From Moringa oleifera (lineage: Eukaryota > Streptophyta > Magnoliopsida > Brassicales > Moringaceae): DNA of 64,000 nt. Numbering within the stretch: position 1 is the stretch's first letter; each line of letters opens with the position of its first letter. Under the pieces are notes generated by a model that was given only the letters and a program-made list of their open reading frames with translations, did not search any database and was not told the origin of the DNA. The stretch covers positions 1,865,001-1,929,000 of the forward strand of contig JAJFZO010000049.1 in assembly GCA_021397835.1 (NCBI GenBank), read 5' to 3'. Both the position numbers and the translations under genes were made by a program. This document shows positions 23,400 to 37,860 of this stretch, piece by piece.

Positions 23400-25400
23400 T
23401 GGATAAGGTCGTAGTTATTTACCATTTCTGTCCAATCAGCTGTACCAGAACGTGTAGCTACGATACTTTTCCAGTCTATGAAATATTGTGCTGTATAGCT
23501 ACCTTGTATAAGAGATTTAGGTTGGTCTGACTCCAAGAAATCCCACTCTACCAATAAGTGCTCTTCTAGGCTACCATTTTTTTCTTTTTTTTGTGGGATT
23601 AGTAAGAAATTAATTAATTTAATTCAGCATTTACGGGTATATATTTTTTCTACTATTAGTGAGAAATTAATGAGATTTTGTATCTGTTTAATTGGTTAAT
23701 CAAGCATCTATCCTTTTCCTTTCATTAAATTATGGAGCGTCTATTATTAATGTTAAATTAGGTCATGTATGCGACCGACCACCTTGTGATTATAATTAGT
23801 TGGTTAGCTAGGTAAGAAAAATGAGACAGTGGGTATTTCAAAAGGAAATTAAATTTTGGGCCGGCCAACAATTTGAAATGAAATTAAGAATCATTAATGA
23901 AACCTCGTGCTTAAAGGCTCAATCTTAGCCCACAGTGCAATGTTTGGTATGCCTTAAATACTGTTATGTGTAGTTTTCATGATATTTTTATTTTATCAAA
24001 ATTTTATTTTTAATAATTACCATATTAAATTTTAAAACAATAATGTCCTTAATTGGCAAGGAAATGATTTTATAATGTATTTTCACATGGGATTTTATGA
24101 ATTTTGTATTATTAGGCACAGAATGTTAGTACAACTCAAAACCTGTCTGACTTGTAAAATTGGACAAGGAATTACCTTCCTGGTTTTAACATATTGTAAG
24201 TACAGGATAAAGCGGCTTGTGCTGTTTTTTTAAATAAAAAAATTATTTTTTAAAAAATATATAATATTAATTTAAAATTTTTAAAAATTTAATTATTAAT
24301 TTTATTAAAATATTATAATTATATATATATTTTTAAAAAATTAACATAATAAATTAATAAAATATATTTTAATGTCAGATGGGGTTATATAGTTAAGCAA
24401 CATTATTCTCACCGACAGACTAATTAATCACGGAAAGATTTGCTTAACCAAAGAGTTAGCTTGTTTTGTAATAAGAAGAATCTTACACTTTTTGCCCGAG
24501 ATAGCCATGGAGTGATAAAACAATATAAAAATAAAAAGTGACAGTTTAAGGGTAACATCTCTAGTTAACTTGTAGGAAACCAACCATTCATGTAATTACT
24601 TGCTAGACCAATTTACTAGGTGCTGTTATTTTGAAATTAAAAAATAATTATTTTTTAAAAATTTTATTTACATTTTTAAGAAGAAACTTAGTTTATAAAA
24701 AATTAAAATTATTTATTTAATTATTATGTGTAGAGGACGGTCAGAGTTAGTAGAAGATACTTATCCCAAAATCTGAAATAATATGAGTGAAGACAAAATA
24801 CATGAAACTTAAGAAAAAAAAAAACGAAAAAAAAAAGGGAGGGCTGGTTTGGGGGGGGGAGGGAGAGGACGTGGAAGGCAGATATTCACGGCTTTGTTGT
24901 TTTAGTACTAATGTGTCCGTGTCTGCACGTCGCCTTTTGCGCACGTGACATAATTCATATATGGAGCAGAGGAAGTCAGCTGTCTGCGTCACCATTTTAC
25001 CTTCTGCTGTTGCCTCAATGAATTCGATGGCGTGATCCTACAAATAATAGAGATCCGTATCATGGTCCGGCCCGATTCATTTCAACCCTGTTATGTAGCC
25101 TTGTAAATTGGGCTTCGGAACAGGCCCATTTAGTTCTGTATTTCAAGCTTTAGCCCAGAAAGCTACCGCATTCCGTATATAATCAGAAATGCAACTGACT
25201 GATAATATGGTGCCACGTGTCAGTCCGTCCTTTGATTTTCGGTCTATGAACCGCACACCACATGACAAAGACCCCGGCCGAGCCCCCGATCATCGCTTGA
25301 AAGTTAAACTCTTTGAATGCCTCATTTTCCCTCGTACTTTCTTGCCCTGCTGTTCTCCGTCCTTTCTGTCACTCTTCTTACATTTCATCACTTCCTCGAG
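23400..25400. other. Intergenic, between the AP2/ERF gene and exportin-2
   Basis: No coding signal. AT-rich tracts at 23990-24370 and 24630-24720. From 24830 to 25400 the DNA is more GC-balanced and contains CACGTG at about 24941 and 25213, consistent with promoter territory of the exportin gene. Confidence 0.5.
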
Positions 25401-25412
25401 CTCATTTCTGAA

Positions 25413-25482
25413 AAACCCTAGAAGTATTTATAAACCCTGGGACTGTTAATAAACCCTAAAAGGAATCCTGTCGTAACCCTAG
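25413..25482 (+). promoter_or_regulatory. Telo-box cluster in the exportin-2 leader/promoter
   Basis: AAACCCTA occurs at 25413 and 25451, with partial copies near 25433 (TAAACCCTGG) and 25475 (TAACCCTAG), all within 110 bp of the ATG. Telo-boxes are common near the start of plant genes for translation, replication and nuclear transport that are active in dividing cells. Confidence 0.55.
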
Positions 25483-25519
25483 AATCACGTTCTTTTGGTC
25501 TCTTAAAGTGGAAATTAAA

Positions 25520-28441
25520 ATGGAGTGGAATGCAGAAACTCTCCAATTTCTTTCGCAATGCTTCCTCCACACGCTCTCTCCCGCCCCAGAGCCGCGTCGC
25601 GCCGCCGAGAAGTCCTTGGCAGAAGCCGCCGATCGTTCCAACTATGGGCTCGCCGTTCTCCGGCTGGTAGCCGAGCCGTCTGTGGACGACCAGATCCGCC
25701 ATGCCGCTGCCGTCAACTTCAAGAACCACCTCCGCACGCGGTGGGCCTCAAACAACGACCCCAAGGTCCCCGTCCTCTCCCCAATCCTCGACCCCGAGAA
25801 GGAGCAGATCAAAAACCTAATCGTCTCTCTCATGTTGTCGTCCTCTCCCCGCATCCAGAGCCAGCTCAGTGAAGCCCTAGCTGTCATTGGCAAGCACGAT
25901 TTCCCCAAGTCGTGGCCCGCGCTGCTTCCTGAGCTCATTTCCAACCTCCAGAAGGCGGCACAGTCCGGGGATTACGCCTCTGTGAACGGTATCCTCGGCA
26001 CGGCTAATTCAATTTTCAAGCAGTTCAGGTATCAGTATAAGACGAACGATCTTTTGCTTGATTTGAAGTACTGTCTCGATAATTTTGCCGCGCCTTTGTT
26101 AGAGATTTTCCTTAAAACCGCTTCCCTGATCGATTCCGCGGGCTCTGCTGGGTCCGCAGCGACCCTTAAGTCCCTCTTGGAGTCCCAGAGGCTGTGCTGT
26201 AGGATATTCTATTCCTTGAATTTTCAGGAGTTGCCTGAGTTTTTTGAGGATCATATGAAGGAATGGATGACTGAGTTTAAGAAATACCTTACTACGAATT
26301 ATCCTGCTCTTGAGTGTAGTGCAGATGGGCTAGCAGTTGTTGATGAGCTTAGGGCTGCAGTTTGTGAGAATATTAGTCTTTATATGGAGAAGAATGAGGA
26401 GGAGTTTCAAGGGTACTTGAATGATTTCGCTTCTGCTGTGTGGACTTTGTTAGGGAATGTGCCACAGAGTTCAAGCCGTGACAGACTTGCCATTACAGCC
26501 ATTAAGTTTTTGACAACTGTGAGCACAAGTGTGCACCATACTTTGTTTGCAGGTGATGGGGTGATACCACAAATCTGCCGGAGCATTGTGATCCCCAATG
26601 TACGATTGAGGGATGAAGATGAGGAGCTGTTTGAGATGAATTATGTTGAGTTTATTAGGAGGGATATGGAAGGGAGTGATGTTGATACCAGAAGGAGGAT
26701 TGCATGTGAACTGCTTAAAGGAATTGCGACAAATTATAAGAAGCAGGTAATGGATGTTGTCTCTGTCCAGATACAAAATTTGCTAGGTTCATTTGCTACA
26801 AACCCAACTGCAAATTGGAAGGATAAGGACTGTGCCATATACTTAGTTGTCTCGCTTGCAACGAAGAAGGCTGGTGGTACTTCTGTTTCAACTGACCTTG
26901 TTGATGTTCAGAGTTTCTTTGCATCAGTTATAGTCCCTGAGTTGCAAAATCAGGATGTGAATGGGTTTCCGATGCTGAAGGCTGGTGCTCTTAAGTTTTT
27001 CACAATGTTTAGGAGTCATATACCAAAGCCTGTGGCGTCTCAATTGTTTCCAGATTTGATCCGGTTCCTTGGTGCGGAGTCAAATGTGGTTCATTCCTAT
27101 GCTGCTAGCTGTATAGAGAAACTCTTGCTGGTGAAGGAGGAGGGTGGAAAAGCAAGATATACATCGGGGGATATAACTCCTTGTTTTCCAGTGTTGATGA
27201 CCAACCTTTTTAATGCCCTGAGGTTTCCAGAGTCTGAGGAGAATCAATATATGATGAAGTGTATAATGCGGGTTCTTGGTGTTGCAGACATTTCTAGTGA
27301 GGTTGCTGGACCTTGCATCGCTGGGTTGACCTCTGTTCTTAATGAAGTTTGCAGAAATCCGAAAAATCCGATTTTTAACCACTATCTCTTTGAGTCAGTG
27401 GCTGTTCTTGTCAGGCGAGCGTGTGAGAGGGACATCTCTCTCATAACGGCCTTTGAAGCAAGCCTTTTCCCTAGCCTCCAAATGATCTTGGCCAATGATG
27501 TAACTGAATTTTTGCCTTATGCATTCCAACTGTTGGCTCAACTTGTTGAATTGAACAGACCACCTATCTCACCGAATTACATGCAGATATTTGTGCTTCT
27601 TCTCTCACCTGATTCATGGAAGAGAGGTTCAAATGTACCAGCCCTTGTTCGCCTACTCCAAGCCTTCCTTCAGAAGGCACCCCATGAGCTCAACCAAGAG
27701 GGTAGGCTGAGCCAGGTGCTGGGGATATTCAACATGCTTGTTTCATCCCCAAGCACAGATGAGCAAGGCTTCTATGTGCTTAACACTATCATTGAGAATC
27801 TTGAATATAATGTGATCTCTCCATACATGCGACATATCTGGAATGCCCTTTTCATGCGTCTCCAAAATAACCGCACAGTAAAGTTTCAAAAGTCTCTTGT
27901 GATTTTTATGTCACTTTTCTTGGTCAAGCATGGTCCTGCAAACCTTATAGACACGATGAATGCTGTTCAGCCCAATATCTTTCTTGTGATTTTGGAGCAA
28001 TTCTGGATTCCCAATCTTAAGCTTATCACTGGCACCATCGAACTTAAGCTAGCTGCTGTTGCTTCAACCAGGCTCATTTGTGAATCTCCAGTCCTTTTGG
28101 ATGCTTCAGCTGCTCGACACTGGGGGAAATTGCTGGATAGCATTATTACCCTTCTTTCAAGGCCTGAGCAGGAGAGAGTCGAGGATGAACCAGAAATGCC
28201 AGATATTGCAGAAAATGTGGGCTATACAGCTGCCTTTGTTAATCTTTACAATGCTGGCAAAAAGGAGGAGGATCCTTTAAAGGATATAAAGGATCCAAAG
28301 GAATTCTTGGTTGCTTCACTGGCAAGAATTTCTTCTCTTTCTCCTGGAAGGTATCCCCAAATCATCAGTGAAAATCTTGAGCAAGCAAATCAGGCAGCAC
28401 TTCTTCTGCTTTGCAGCACTTACAATTGTTCAATAGTTTGA
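25520..28441 (+). CDS. XPO2: Exportin-2 (CAS/CSE1/XPO2), importin-alpha re-exporter, single exon
   Basis: 973 residues from the ATG at 25520 ([20 protein letters not shown]), the start conserved in plant homologues; the in-frame sequence just upstream lacks an ATG. An importin-beta N-terminal domain (about 20-95, with [12 protein letters not shown]) is followed by the Cse1 HEAT-repeat region (about 150-525) and the CAS/CSE1 C-terminal region, with blocks [14 protein letters not shown] and [20 protein letters not shown]. Known role: binds RanGTP and returns importin-alpha from nucleus to cytoplasm after cargo release. Length is within a few residues of Arabidopsis CAS (972 from memory). No frameshift or missing segment. 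A good splice donor (GTAAGT) follows the stop codon directly, hinting at a 3' UTR intron. Confidence 0.97.
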   Translation: MEWNAETLQFLSQCFLHTLSPAPEPRRAAEKSLAEAADRSNYGLAVLRLVAEPSVDDQIRHAAAVNFKNHLRTRWASNNDPKVPVLSPILDPEKEQIKNLIVSLMLSSSPRIQSQLSEALAVIGKHDFPKSWPALLPELISNLQKAAQSGDYASVNGILGTANSIFKQFRYQYKTNDLLLDLKYCLDNFAAPLLEIFLKTASLIDSAGSAGSAATLKSLLESQRLCCRIFYSLNFQELPEFFEDHMKEWMTEFKKYLTTNYPALECSADGLAVVDELRAAVCENISLYMEKNEEEFQGYLNDFASAVWTLLGNVPQSSSRDRLAITAIKFLTTVSTSVHHTLFAGDGVIPQICRSIVIPNVRLRDEDEELFEMNYVEFIRRDMEGSDVDTRRRIACELLKGIATNYKKQVMDVVSVQIQNLLGSFATNPTANWKDKDCAIYLVVSLATKKAGGTSVSTDLVDVQSFFASVIVPELQNQDVNGFPMLKAGALKFFTMFRSHIPKPVASQLFPDLIRFLGAESNVVHSYAASCIEKLLLVKEEGGKARYTSGDITPCFPVLMTNLFNALRFPESEENQYMMKCIMRVLGVADISSEVAGPCIAGLTSVLNEVCRNPKNPIFNHYLFESVAVLVRRACERDISLITAFEASLFPSLQMILANDVTEFLPYAFQLLAQLVELNRPPISPNYMQIFVLLLSPDSWKRGSNVPALVRLLQAFLQKAPHELNQEGRLSQVLGIFNMLVSSPSTDEQGFYVLNTIIENLEYNVISPYMRHIWNALFMRLQNNRTVKFQKSLVIFMSLFLVKHGPANLIDTMNAVQPNIFLVILEQFWIPNLKLITGTIELKLAAVASTRLICESPVLLDASAARHWGKLLDSIITLLSRPEQERVEDEPEMPDIAENVGYTAAFVNLYNAGKKEEDPLKDIKDPKEFLVASLARISSLSPGRYPQIISENLEQANQAALLLLCSTYNCSIV

Positions 28442-31400
28442 GTAAGTGGTCTCCTCTCAGCTTATTATGTTAAAACCGTGTCATTACTATGGCTACAGAA
28501 TGAAGTCCGCTTTATCTAAATGTAGGTTGAATTGGTTGACGTCTAGACTATCAAGAGTTTCTCTGGTCTAGGGAATGTGTTACCTACTGTTTAATGAAAA
28601 TACTCATTTACGTTATACACCTTCAATAAGTTTTGTCCAATCCTCATTTTTCACTTTGGTGGATTATCCTCATCTTCGTTTCAAATGCCAAAGAAGAGAA
28701 AAAATAAAGGAGAATGAACCCTTTTTGTCGATAACATAGTTTTCTTGTAAAAGTGATGAGAAGATTTTTCTGGAAGAATATAGGCTTTTGCATCAAAATG
28801 ATGTTACTGTTGAAAGTAGTAGTCAATTTCTGGTTTCATTTGTCTGTCTATCCGAACTGTCAATAGTTTCATTTGATTCCTTTACTTTGTTTGCATTTAA
28901 TATGTACTTACAGGGAGGATGAGAAATTTCTGGTTTCATTTGTCTGTATCACTCTATATATCTTTCACGTGTTCATGTATTTTTCTCTAAAAAAGAAGAG
29001 AAAATTAAACAGATTAAATTCAACAATTCAATTTCATCTATTTGCTGTGGAATAGGTAATTGGTGTAACAACCATTTTTTAAGTTGTGAAAGATGACCCA
29101 AAATTTTTAAGACATTCACCATCTTCCTCCAAGAATGATGGTTATCCATGAATCTGGTGACTTCCTTGGAGATGTTCATATTTTGTTGTCCCATTAATCA
29201 TTGTACCTGAGATGAAAGTTTCAATAATTACATGTTTAAGGCCTCTGGATCAATGGTGTTACTTGAAACTAGCAAAAACTGTAGTTGACATGAATACTTT
29301 TGGGAATCCTCTCTATTTGTTGGAGGCTTTTATGGTTTGTACAAGGCTTTATCATGAAATCTTCTTCTAAGAAATGATGGTGTCTTGCCAATCATTTGGA
29401 TAGGCAAGCATGTCAAGTGATTGCTTGGTGACTGCTTGGGAATCTGTGTTACCTATTTATATGAAATTTTGTTGGGCAAATTTCAGGATGATTTCAATAG
29501 TGGAGTACTAACTGCAGACTTTTTCAACTAAGTGTGATTGTCATTATTTCTAGCATGATTATACTTTCCTGGTATTCCTTTCAATTCCTCTTCACTCATA
29601 CTTTTAATTTCACTTATATATTTTTCCCTCACGATGGATGTGCATAATGCTGAAAAATCAGTGCATATGTTGTGCATTTAATGATTAATCCTTCCTCTCC
29701 TTAATCAGAATTAAGTGATTTCTTTTCTCTTTCTCTTTTTCTTGCCCTGTCTCTCTCTCCTACCCCTGTTGATGACCTTTGCCTTCTTCCATGTGTTGGG
29801 AAATATTTCCAGTCTGAGGTGGTGTATATACGTCTGGTCTAAGTGTTTATGTATTTTATGGTCAGTAGCAGAGTCACTTGATGCTCCATTTTTGTGTTAA
29901 AATGATACTGCTCGCTTTGGCCTTTGCTTATCTGTCAGCCTTCATGAATTTACTTACATTTGCTTCTTTTGTGTCCATGTAATAACTGCTAGTTCATTGA
30001 TAATTTACCCTCCATGTATACCTTCTTTTTTTTCAGGACCTTTTGTGGCAGAACGGAAGATCTTGTGTTTTTCATGGTCACGGTGTCAGTTCTTATCATT
30101 CAGCATGCATTTTTGAGCAGACAGTAGTCAGGCACTTGGAACTTTTGATTTCTGCAACCAAGAGGACTTTGTACACCAGTAATGTGGGATCCTGTCCTGC
30201 ATTTGCTCCCTGTTTTCTGGAGCTTCAGTGTGAGAAGCACCGCGTCTTTCATGTTTTTGTTGTTATAAATTGTGAATTTGTCAGCAAATTGTAGATTAAT
30301 GTTTTCATCAAAAGAGTTGTAACTGGAAGTCTCCCTTTGTGTCATTGGGCTCTTGAGAAGTTCCTTTTGAATGAGAATCAGTTCTGCTTTTGTGGCTGAA
30401 TCTTTTGTGCTGCAAGTGTCTACTAGCTGAATGTTGAGGGGAGTATGAACAAAATAGTTTCTTATCTGAGAATTGGGTTTTGGTGGGTACCCTTGCAATG
30501 GTTTGGGCCTCAGTTTTGGGTTTTCTTCATACAACAAACCTCTTCATTTGTCTCTAGCTTCACCCACCAATTTAGATACACTGTATGTTCTTGGAATGGA
30601 TAGTTGCTTATCATTGCTCTTGAAAATTTCCAGATGGGAGCAGTAGACCCACAAGTAGTCCGAAGGCCTGACTTCTCTGGCAGATTTTAGCATAGCTGAC
30701 AGACAAAAACCACAAATGACAGGTTGGTGAGATCTCTTTGTGAGAGTTTCCGAAGTTGGGATCAATAAAAGAAAAAATAAATAGGAGCTAATATTAGCCC
30801 AAGCAAGCACTAATTATTTGCTATTTCTCTGAGGTAATCCAATGCAATAATCAGCAACTGACTTCCTTTTTGATCACCATGTGCTAACATCATGCATATG
30901 ATAGCTTCACGTAAGGGTTTCAATTATTTTTCTGATACGCTAAGGCCTCAATCATTAACCCATACCCTATTTTTTTACCATTGTTGATCCATCCTAACCT
31001 TTTTCATCCTAATAAAATAAGCAAAACAATGTTAAAAGGAAAAAAGATTACCCATGAGTAATCCTTTCATTAATCCAATATGAGATGCCAAATCTGTCAT
31101 TAACCCAACAAAAACCAAAATTTTTCTGCCTATTATATGGTCACACCCATCATTTGTACCATCTTCTTTTTTTCCCACTTTTTTGTTGGGCCAATGAGAA
31201 CCTTGTATTTATCAAAAATTTGCACATCGGGCCAATTAAATATATTGAAAACATCCATTTTATGCACTAATGTGATGATAATATTGTATGCAGCATAAAG
31301 CGTAAAACACATCACATCCGCCCAACGTTGTGGATTTTTCCCGAGACTGCCTAACTGACTTCCACTAACACATCTTCTTAGCATTAATTATGATAATTGT

Positions 31401-32588
31401 GCACATATTCTTATATTTTAATTTTATGACTGATAAATAATGTACCTGGTCCCCCCTCTTCCCAACCCACCCAAAATAAATTAATTAATGAATACCCAAT
31501 TAAATTAATTGCTTTTGGCATTAATTGGTTTGTACAATGTGGCTTATAATGATCAATTAGGAGTGGATCTAGGCTTGCTTTTGAGCTTCCCTGCTTGCAA
31601 CTTTGCCTGATTTTGACCAATCCTCTGCTACCCATATGGCTCCTCTTCATGGGTACCATGCTTGGTTAAAAAATTTACTTAATTAACTTCAAATATATAT
31701 ATTTATATATTTACTATGCTCAGAGAGAGAGAGAGATCACATGGAAATCAAAAGCAAAAGCGGGAGACTGATTTTGGAGTAGTTTTATGACATGGGTACA
31801 TGTTTAATCAAAGGAAATCCATGAAAGGGACCCACTTTGAGCAATTCCAATGGCAGCTTTCACAGAGTGAGACGGGCCTCACTAGGAAGGGAAAGGTTGA
31901 GGAAAGTTGCAAAGAAAAAAAAAAGAAAAGAAAGAAGACAATGGAAGTCCAATGGATCTCAAGATTCTCAGCCTTATAAATGGATCTAACCTAACCTTAA
32001 CAGAACATCGCCGGCTTAGGATTTGTCAAAGCGAGTCAAAAGCAATGTCATGATTTGTACGGTCCAAAGGACCAAAAGTCCCCACTAAAAACACACAACC
32101 TCCCCTTTCTTACAGTTACACTGAGATGTGACAAGGTCACAGCAAGCTCTGCTTTTTCTCTTTGTAATAACACAATCCCTTGTAATGGAAAATGGAAGGT
32201 GTCAAGGAGTACTTATGATAATCCAATTTGCCCATGATTGCCTTCACGTTTTTTAACATGAATTCACTTTTTTTTTTTATTGTTCCCTAGGTACCCAGAT
32301 GGAAATTTTAACAAAATTTGCAATGTTTATTCTTTAATAATTAGGTAGGATACCCTACCAAATAATAAGTAATACTAAAAGCTAAAAGGTGGGAAAACCA
32401 GAGTGGCCGAAGGAGTCTCAGTGGGTGGGGTGCCTCACTTAGTGTAAGGTTTAGGGCCGCCATGAAACATAATCAGAATTGGTCTCCACATGGGGTGGGC
32501 ATTCAATGTCACTTGCCCCACCAATCATCTATCTTACCATTTATTAATAAATGGTACATTAGCCACATAGTCAACTTCTCTCCCCTCT

Positions 32589-32591
<3 letters not shown>

Positions 32592-32623
<32 letters not shown>
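32592..32623 (+). repeat. (CT)16 microsatellite
   Basis: Uninterrupted CT run preceded by a CCCCTCTCC tract. Confidence 0.95.
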
Positions 32624-32624
<1 letters not shown>

Positions 32625-33819
32625 AAATAATCTCATGTTTTAACTTTAACATGACCCAATGAGAAAAGTTTGGCACTTTTTTCATTAACTCAAGGTAATG
32701 GAAACAATTGAGAAGATTCTTTCAAGATACCCTAAAACTTTGCACAAAAAAATAAATTATGAGTGATGGGATCAAAACCCTAAACCCAAACCCAAATGTG
32801 AAAGTTGTACTTCTTTGCATTTTGTCGTCAAATCAAAATGACCCATCATCTAATTTTGAACATTTTGAAGGATCCAAATCTCTAATCCTGAAGGAATCCA
32901 TATTTGATCAAATGGGTAAGATTATACGATAAGATTGATTCAACTTTGTTTCTTATTTCTTAAGAGTGACTCATGAGATCGGAGGTCTCCTTAACCCTTG
33001 TGAGAGGGCAAGAGCCACTTTTTGTATTCAGAACACCTAGAAATTTGGTTGCAAACAGCTTCTATGCGTATTGACAGCAGTTGAAGCAAGAGTGGTGGAG
33101 TGTGGCGTTTGATAATTTTGTAAGAAACAGTCTTTTAGTGGGTTACTTAGAAATTAAACCAAAATGTTTCAATGAACACATAATTGGTAAGTTTGAAGGG
33201 TAACTCATCCACCAAGATCATATGTGTTTTATGATTGTAGGACAAATGATTGATCATTTGACTCTGCCAATTGGCTCAGTGCTTGTTTCATACCTCTTTG
33301 CACATCCCCAACTTCAAGATTCAGAACATGGGTCAGGTTCAGAGACAGATATTTTTTTAATATAAAATTTAATTTTTTTTACCACATTTTATGTACAACA
33401 TTATTCTACATAAATATTATTCATGTGCTTGATTTAGTTTATTTAACAAAAAAAAATTATGTGACAGTCAATACAACCACATTAGATTTGATAGCTTAAA
33501 TGAACGTTATATTCAGATTAATTGACATTTAATAGATAACCATAATATAATTTTTGAAATCAATTTAACTATCTTTATTTTAACAAATTTTCCTAATATA
33601 GTGGGACCAATCTAAATCCTTATTCTTTGAACACATCCGTAGCTTATGAAAAAGAAAAAAGAAATATTAATCAATTCCATATCTTAATTACTTATTTGAA
33701 ATGCATGCATCTTAAAGATTGCAACTTCTTCTTTGTTTTTGTAAATTTTTTAAGCATGTAGGTATTTCATTACTAGTTAGATATTTTCAAGTGATATCAA
33801 TTATTATTTAAAATTTTAT

Positions 33820-34320
33820 GGTAAATATTATATCAATTTTATGTTATTAATCAAATTTTTATATTTAAAAAGTGACAAATCAAACTCTAATTTTATCAAT
33901 TTTGATTGTATTGAATTTTATTAAAAAATTAAAATTAAAAATATTCAAATTGAAGATTTTATACAAGAAATTTTGACTTAAAATTTTTTACTTATATAAA
34001 TAGATAATCAAATTAACATCACAAAAAGTTTCATAATTTTTTTAAGTACTATATATATAAATATATATTATCAAAAATTTTAAAAATTCACTAAAAGTAG
34101 ATATTGTATAAAAAATTATTCATAATTGAGGGATGGACTCAACATGAAATAAAGAATTCATTGAAATTATTTTTGAGATATTTTAATAATGAAAATTTGT
34201 TTAAATTCTTTATAACCATTCGAGTTAAAGTTTAATTTGATATTATATTGATAGAATCAATACTGAATTTGTTACTTTTTTTAACATGAAAATTTGATTA
34301 ATAATATTGAGTAAACATTA
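33820..34320. mobile_element. Diverged Mutator-type MITE, same family as 2820-3360
   Basis: Inverted ends: left arm TTATTAATCAAATTTTTATA, right arm (reverse complement) TTATTAATCAAATTTTCATG, with similarity for about 65 bp at roughly 80 percent. The left end GGTAAATATTAT and inner words resemble the intact element at 2820. Flanks AAATTTTAT (33811-33819) and AGATTTTAT (34321-34329) match at 8 of 9 positions, consistent with a decayed 9-bp target duplication. Ends are approximate. Confidence 0.5.
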
Positions 34321-36179
34321 AGATTTTATATAATTTTTACTTGAAATTATATATGAATAATATTTAATAAATATTAAAATATTCAATTAAAAAATAACTT
34401 TATATATCTTCTCAACATATATTTGATTTAAAATTCTTCTTGGAAATGAGTCTTAACACACATTTCAATTCAAAATTATCTCTTATTGCCTATGAACCCC
34501 TTTATCTATGATTCTTGTAATTGTAGGGTGATAAAAAGTATATAAATTGGGAGTTTAAAGGGGTTAATTAGTCAAAAGAGTTGCTTAATGTTGACAAGAT
34601 GCAAAGTTTAGGAATCAAATCTCCTTCCTTTGTAGCTATTAGCTAAGTGCTTAACCAAAGCTTTTGGTTCTTTTATTTCTTTTACACTTGCCCTCTCTTT
34701 TGCTTTTCTTTGTTCATCCTAAACTAGCAAAAAGAAATGAACCCCTTAAACCCATTATCATACCCATGATCATCATCAGCTCCATTATTGATCCATCTCC
34801 CACATTATATTAGCCCACTAATTGATACCCATAATTTATTTTTCCATAAATGCCCTAATCCGACCCTCTAATCATTCATCAATCGTAATCCACCTCCGTC
34901 GGATGGAAAAGATGGTCGGGTCGATTAAGGGTATTTATGTAATTCTCCTAAGATGAAGTGCCGAATTATCTTGTTGACGCTAAGTTTGTTTCCTTGCCTA
35001 AGAATAGTGAAACATGTTAGCCTAATTCAAGGTGGTTTAATTAACTATAGTTTAGTCTTTAATATGATTTGGATTCCACTTCACCACTAACCTATTGTTA
35101 TTTTACACTAAATAATATTCTCATCCGTGCGTTCACATAACATAAAATAACTCTAAATTTATGGATGGCCGTTGGTTGCTTCAAAGCAAAGGTTTGCTAC
35201 TAATTAATTTTATATAATTCAACGTTAAGACCAAATCAAACCGTAATGGTATTTTTTTTTCCCATTTTAGTCAATGCAAACGAATCAGAATTTCATGCTT
35301 GCCCACATGCCCTAAACACAAAATTAATAAAACAAATACGATAAAATCAATTCCTTTTTATCACATACATGCCCGTCGTCACTTTGAATGTCCGATTATT
35401 TTTCTTTGGGTAAAATTTTACACTATTAATTATCCTATAAAGAATTGCCTTGGTGGGTTTGCCCTATTTACAAGATTTCAAGTAAAAACATGATATTCCA
35501 TAGGATTAAAAGGTGCTTGCAAATAGCAAAATCGATAAGAGCATCATGAGAAAAAAGGGCATTTTCATATGATTTAAGTGCTCTTAATCACCTCTTCTTT
35601 TTTTTTTCCTTATAACATATTCTATTCTCCGTTATCATGTCGTTTTCCTTTTAAATTCTTTGTATTATCTAGAGCAATGCTCTTATTTTATAAATTTGAA
35701 ATTAAAAATATCATCATTGTATGGTCCAATTCATAATTTTAAATCACTATTAATTCATAATTCAACATAAAAGACTTTCACATCATTTGTTGTACGTAGA
35801 TGCTATGCCATGGCCACACCGGTTTATTTGTTAATTAACGAATAATACCATAAGCTTAACTAAAATTTAGCTACTTTTGGCTTTGGTAAATTATTAGTAT
35901 ATTCTATGATGTTGCAATTTGTCACTAATTATTATTATTTCTGTGATAGAATGGTGCCCTCCAAGCCATCAACGGAAAATACAAATGAAAAGCAAGATTT
36001 ATTGGGGATTTAGATGCTAAATTCTTATGTGAAAGATAAAATTAATGTTTTAGATACACAATGTCTAAGATTTCACTCTCGCATACGTGGCATGTTATTA
36101 TTATTTTTATTAAAATAAGATAACTATTACTATAGATTGTGCATTGTTTCCATGTCCTAGTCAAGATTTTGATAATTAA

Positions 36180-36425
36180 AGATTTTGTATAAAGATGAAA
36201 AGAAATTTCAAAATTATTCAATTTTTGAAAAAGTTTTACCCAACAAAAAAATTAAAAAATCATAAAAATATTTTTAGTATTCATTGTATTTTGAATTTTT
36301 TGATGATAATTAAATTTTTTATATGTATAATAAATTTTAAGTCAAAATTCTTAATTCAAATGATTTTTTTAAGAAATTAAAAATAAGATGTAATTACCAA
36401 ATTAAAACTTCATAATTGAAATTTA
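36180..36425 (+). mobile_element. Fragment resembling the interior of the Mutator-type MITE
   Basis: The word order TTTTGAATTTTTTGATGATA, then ATAAATTTTAAGTCAAAATT, then TTAATTCAAAT parallels the core of the element at 2820 (3130-3225). No inverted ends or target duplication could be placed. The AT-richness lowers certainty. Confidence 0.35.
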
Positions 36426-37838
36426 TTCAATACAAAAACAGGATAATATATACTTTATTTTTCATATTTATTTAATTTTAAAAAATTAAATTAGAAATGT
36501 TTATTCTCTTGATTTATATATATATTTTTGATAAAAAAAGAGAATTGAATTTGGTAGCTGGCTATTCACAATGATTTTTTCCAGATTTTTTTAATGTGCG
36601 GCAAGTTTCGCATTGTTTAAGAAATTGTAAGCAGAATGTCCTGCATCGAAGAAGGCAAGACAAGTCAGCAGATGACACGTGGGTACGAAAACGACCAGAC
36701 CACGTGGCTGAGCTTTATGAGCTTCCCATAATGACGTGTACGGCGAACACCTAACACTGACAGATCGGCATGGTCAGAATTATATGTGTCACTCGAGTTT
36801 TAAAGAAACCCAAACTCTCCTACCCAGGGGCCGCGATCGCACTCTCCATAAAGAAGAAAGCTGTCCTGCTGACTTATCTGCGCGTGTGGAGCTGATGCTT
36901 AGCAGCGAGTGAGCCAGTCTTATAAGAAAATAGGACGCTCACCCTCGCCAAGCTATCTCTGGGTCCCAGAGGGAGAGGGGCAACATGTGTAAATTACTAT
37001 CTGCAACAATGCCAAAGTCCAATAGCTGCAAATCCGTAGCCCCAAAAAAGGAATTTAAATAAAAAAGAAAATTAAAAAAACCAGAAATTCTCTGCCGGGT
37101 TTACACGAGCCAACACATTTGCCTGCCACGATGCAGACAAAGAAAGAGACGCCAAACCAAAGTATAATTTCTTTTTTATAAAAAAAGGAAAAAGAAAAAA
37201 AAAAGACAAAGAAGAAGGAACCCGTAATGGCGTGGTCAGATGAAACGGAGTCTCCAAACTCCGTTACCAGCCGTCACTCTCCCCGAGGTGGTCTCTGTCA
37301 ACACCAGGAGGGCTCTGTATCGGTGATGTGATGCGGGGTGATGCCACTCATTCACTACCCCGCCGTCTTTATCAGACGGCTGACACTGCTTTTCGCAGAG
37401 TGCCGTACGGGTAATCCCGTGATCCTTAATTCGGAGCTAGAGAGTCTACACAGAAATCCGCTGAGGAACTGTCACAAACAAGGGCTCGGTGGTTTCTCTA
37501 CATTGCGTACAGTAATAACCCGTTAGTTTATTGAATAAATGTAATTGGAGAGTTAAATACTTTCTATTTTAAAAGGGAAATATTATTATAGTGCATTTTT
37601 AACTGCAACAGTAGTCAATTCAACCGTCCGATTATAGTAAAGTGGGACTGACCTTATATTATAATAATCAAATTAACAAGTCAGCTCTGTGACGTGGCAG
37701 AACATTGGGTGCTTGCTCTGAGAAATTGCACTGGAAATCACAGGATGGTAGCTTACTAACAACAGCCAATATGGCTTAGAGAGAGAAACTAAAACTATGG
37801 CGGGTGAACTAGAGGAAGTAAATGTAAAAGTAGCCTAA

Positions 37839-37860
37839 AGAGAGAGAGAGAGAGAGAGAG
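37839..37860 (+). repeat. (AG)11 microsatellite upstream of the ARF coding region
   Basis: Uninterrupted AG run about 500 bp before the ARF start codon, in or near its leader. GA/CT repeats are common core-promoter or 5' UTR elements in plants. Confidence 0.9.
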
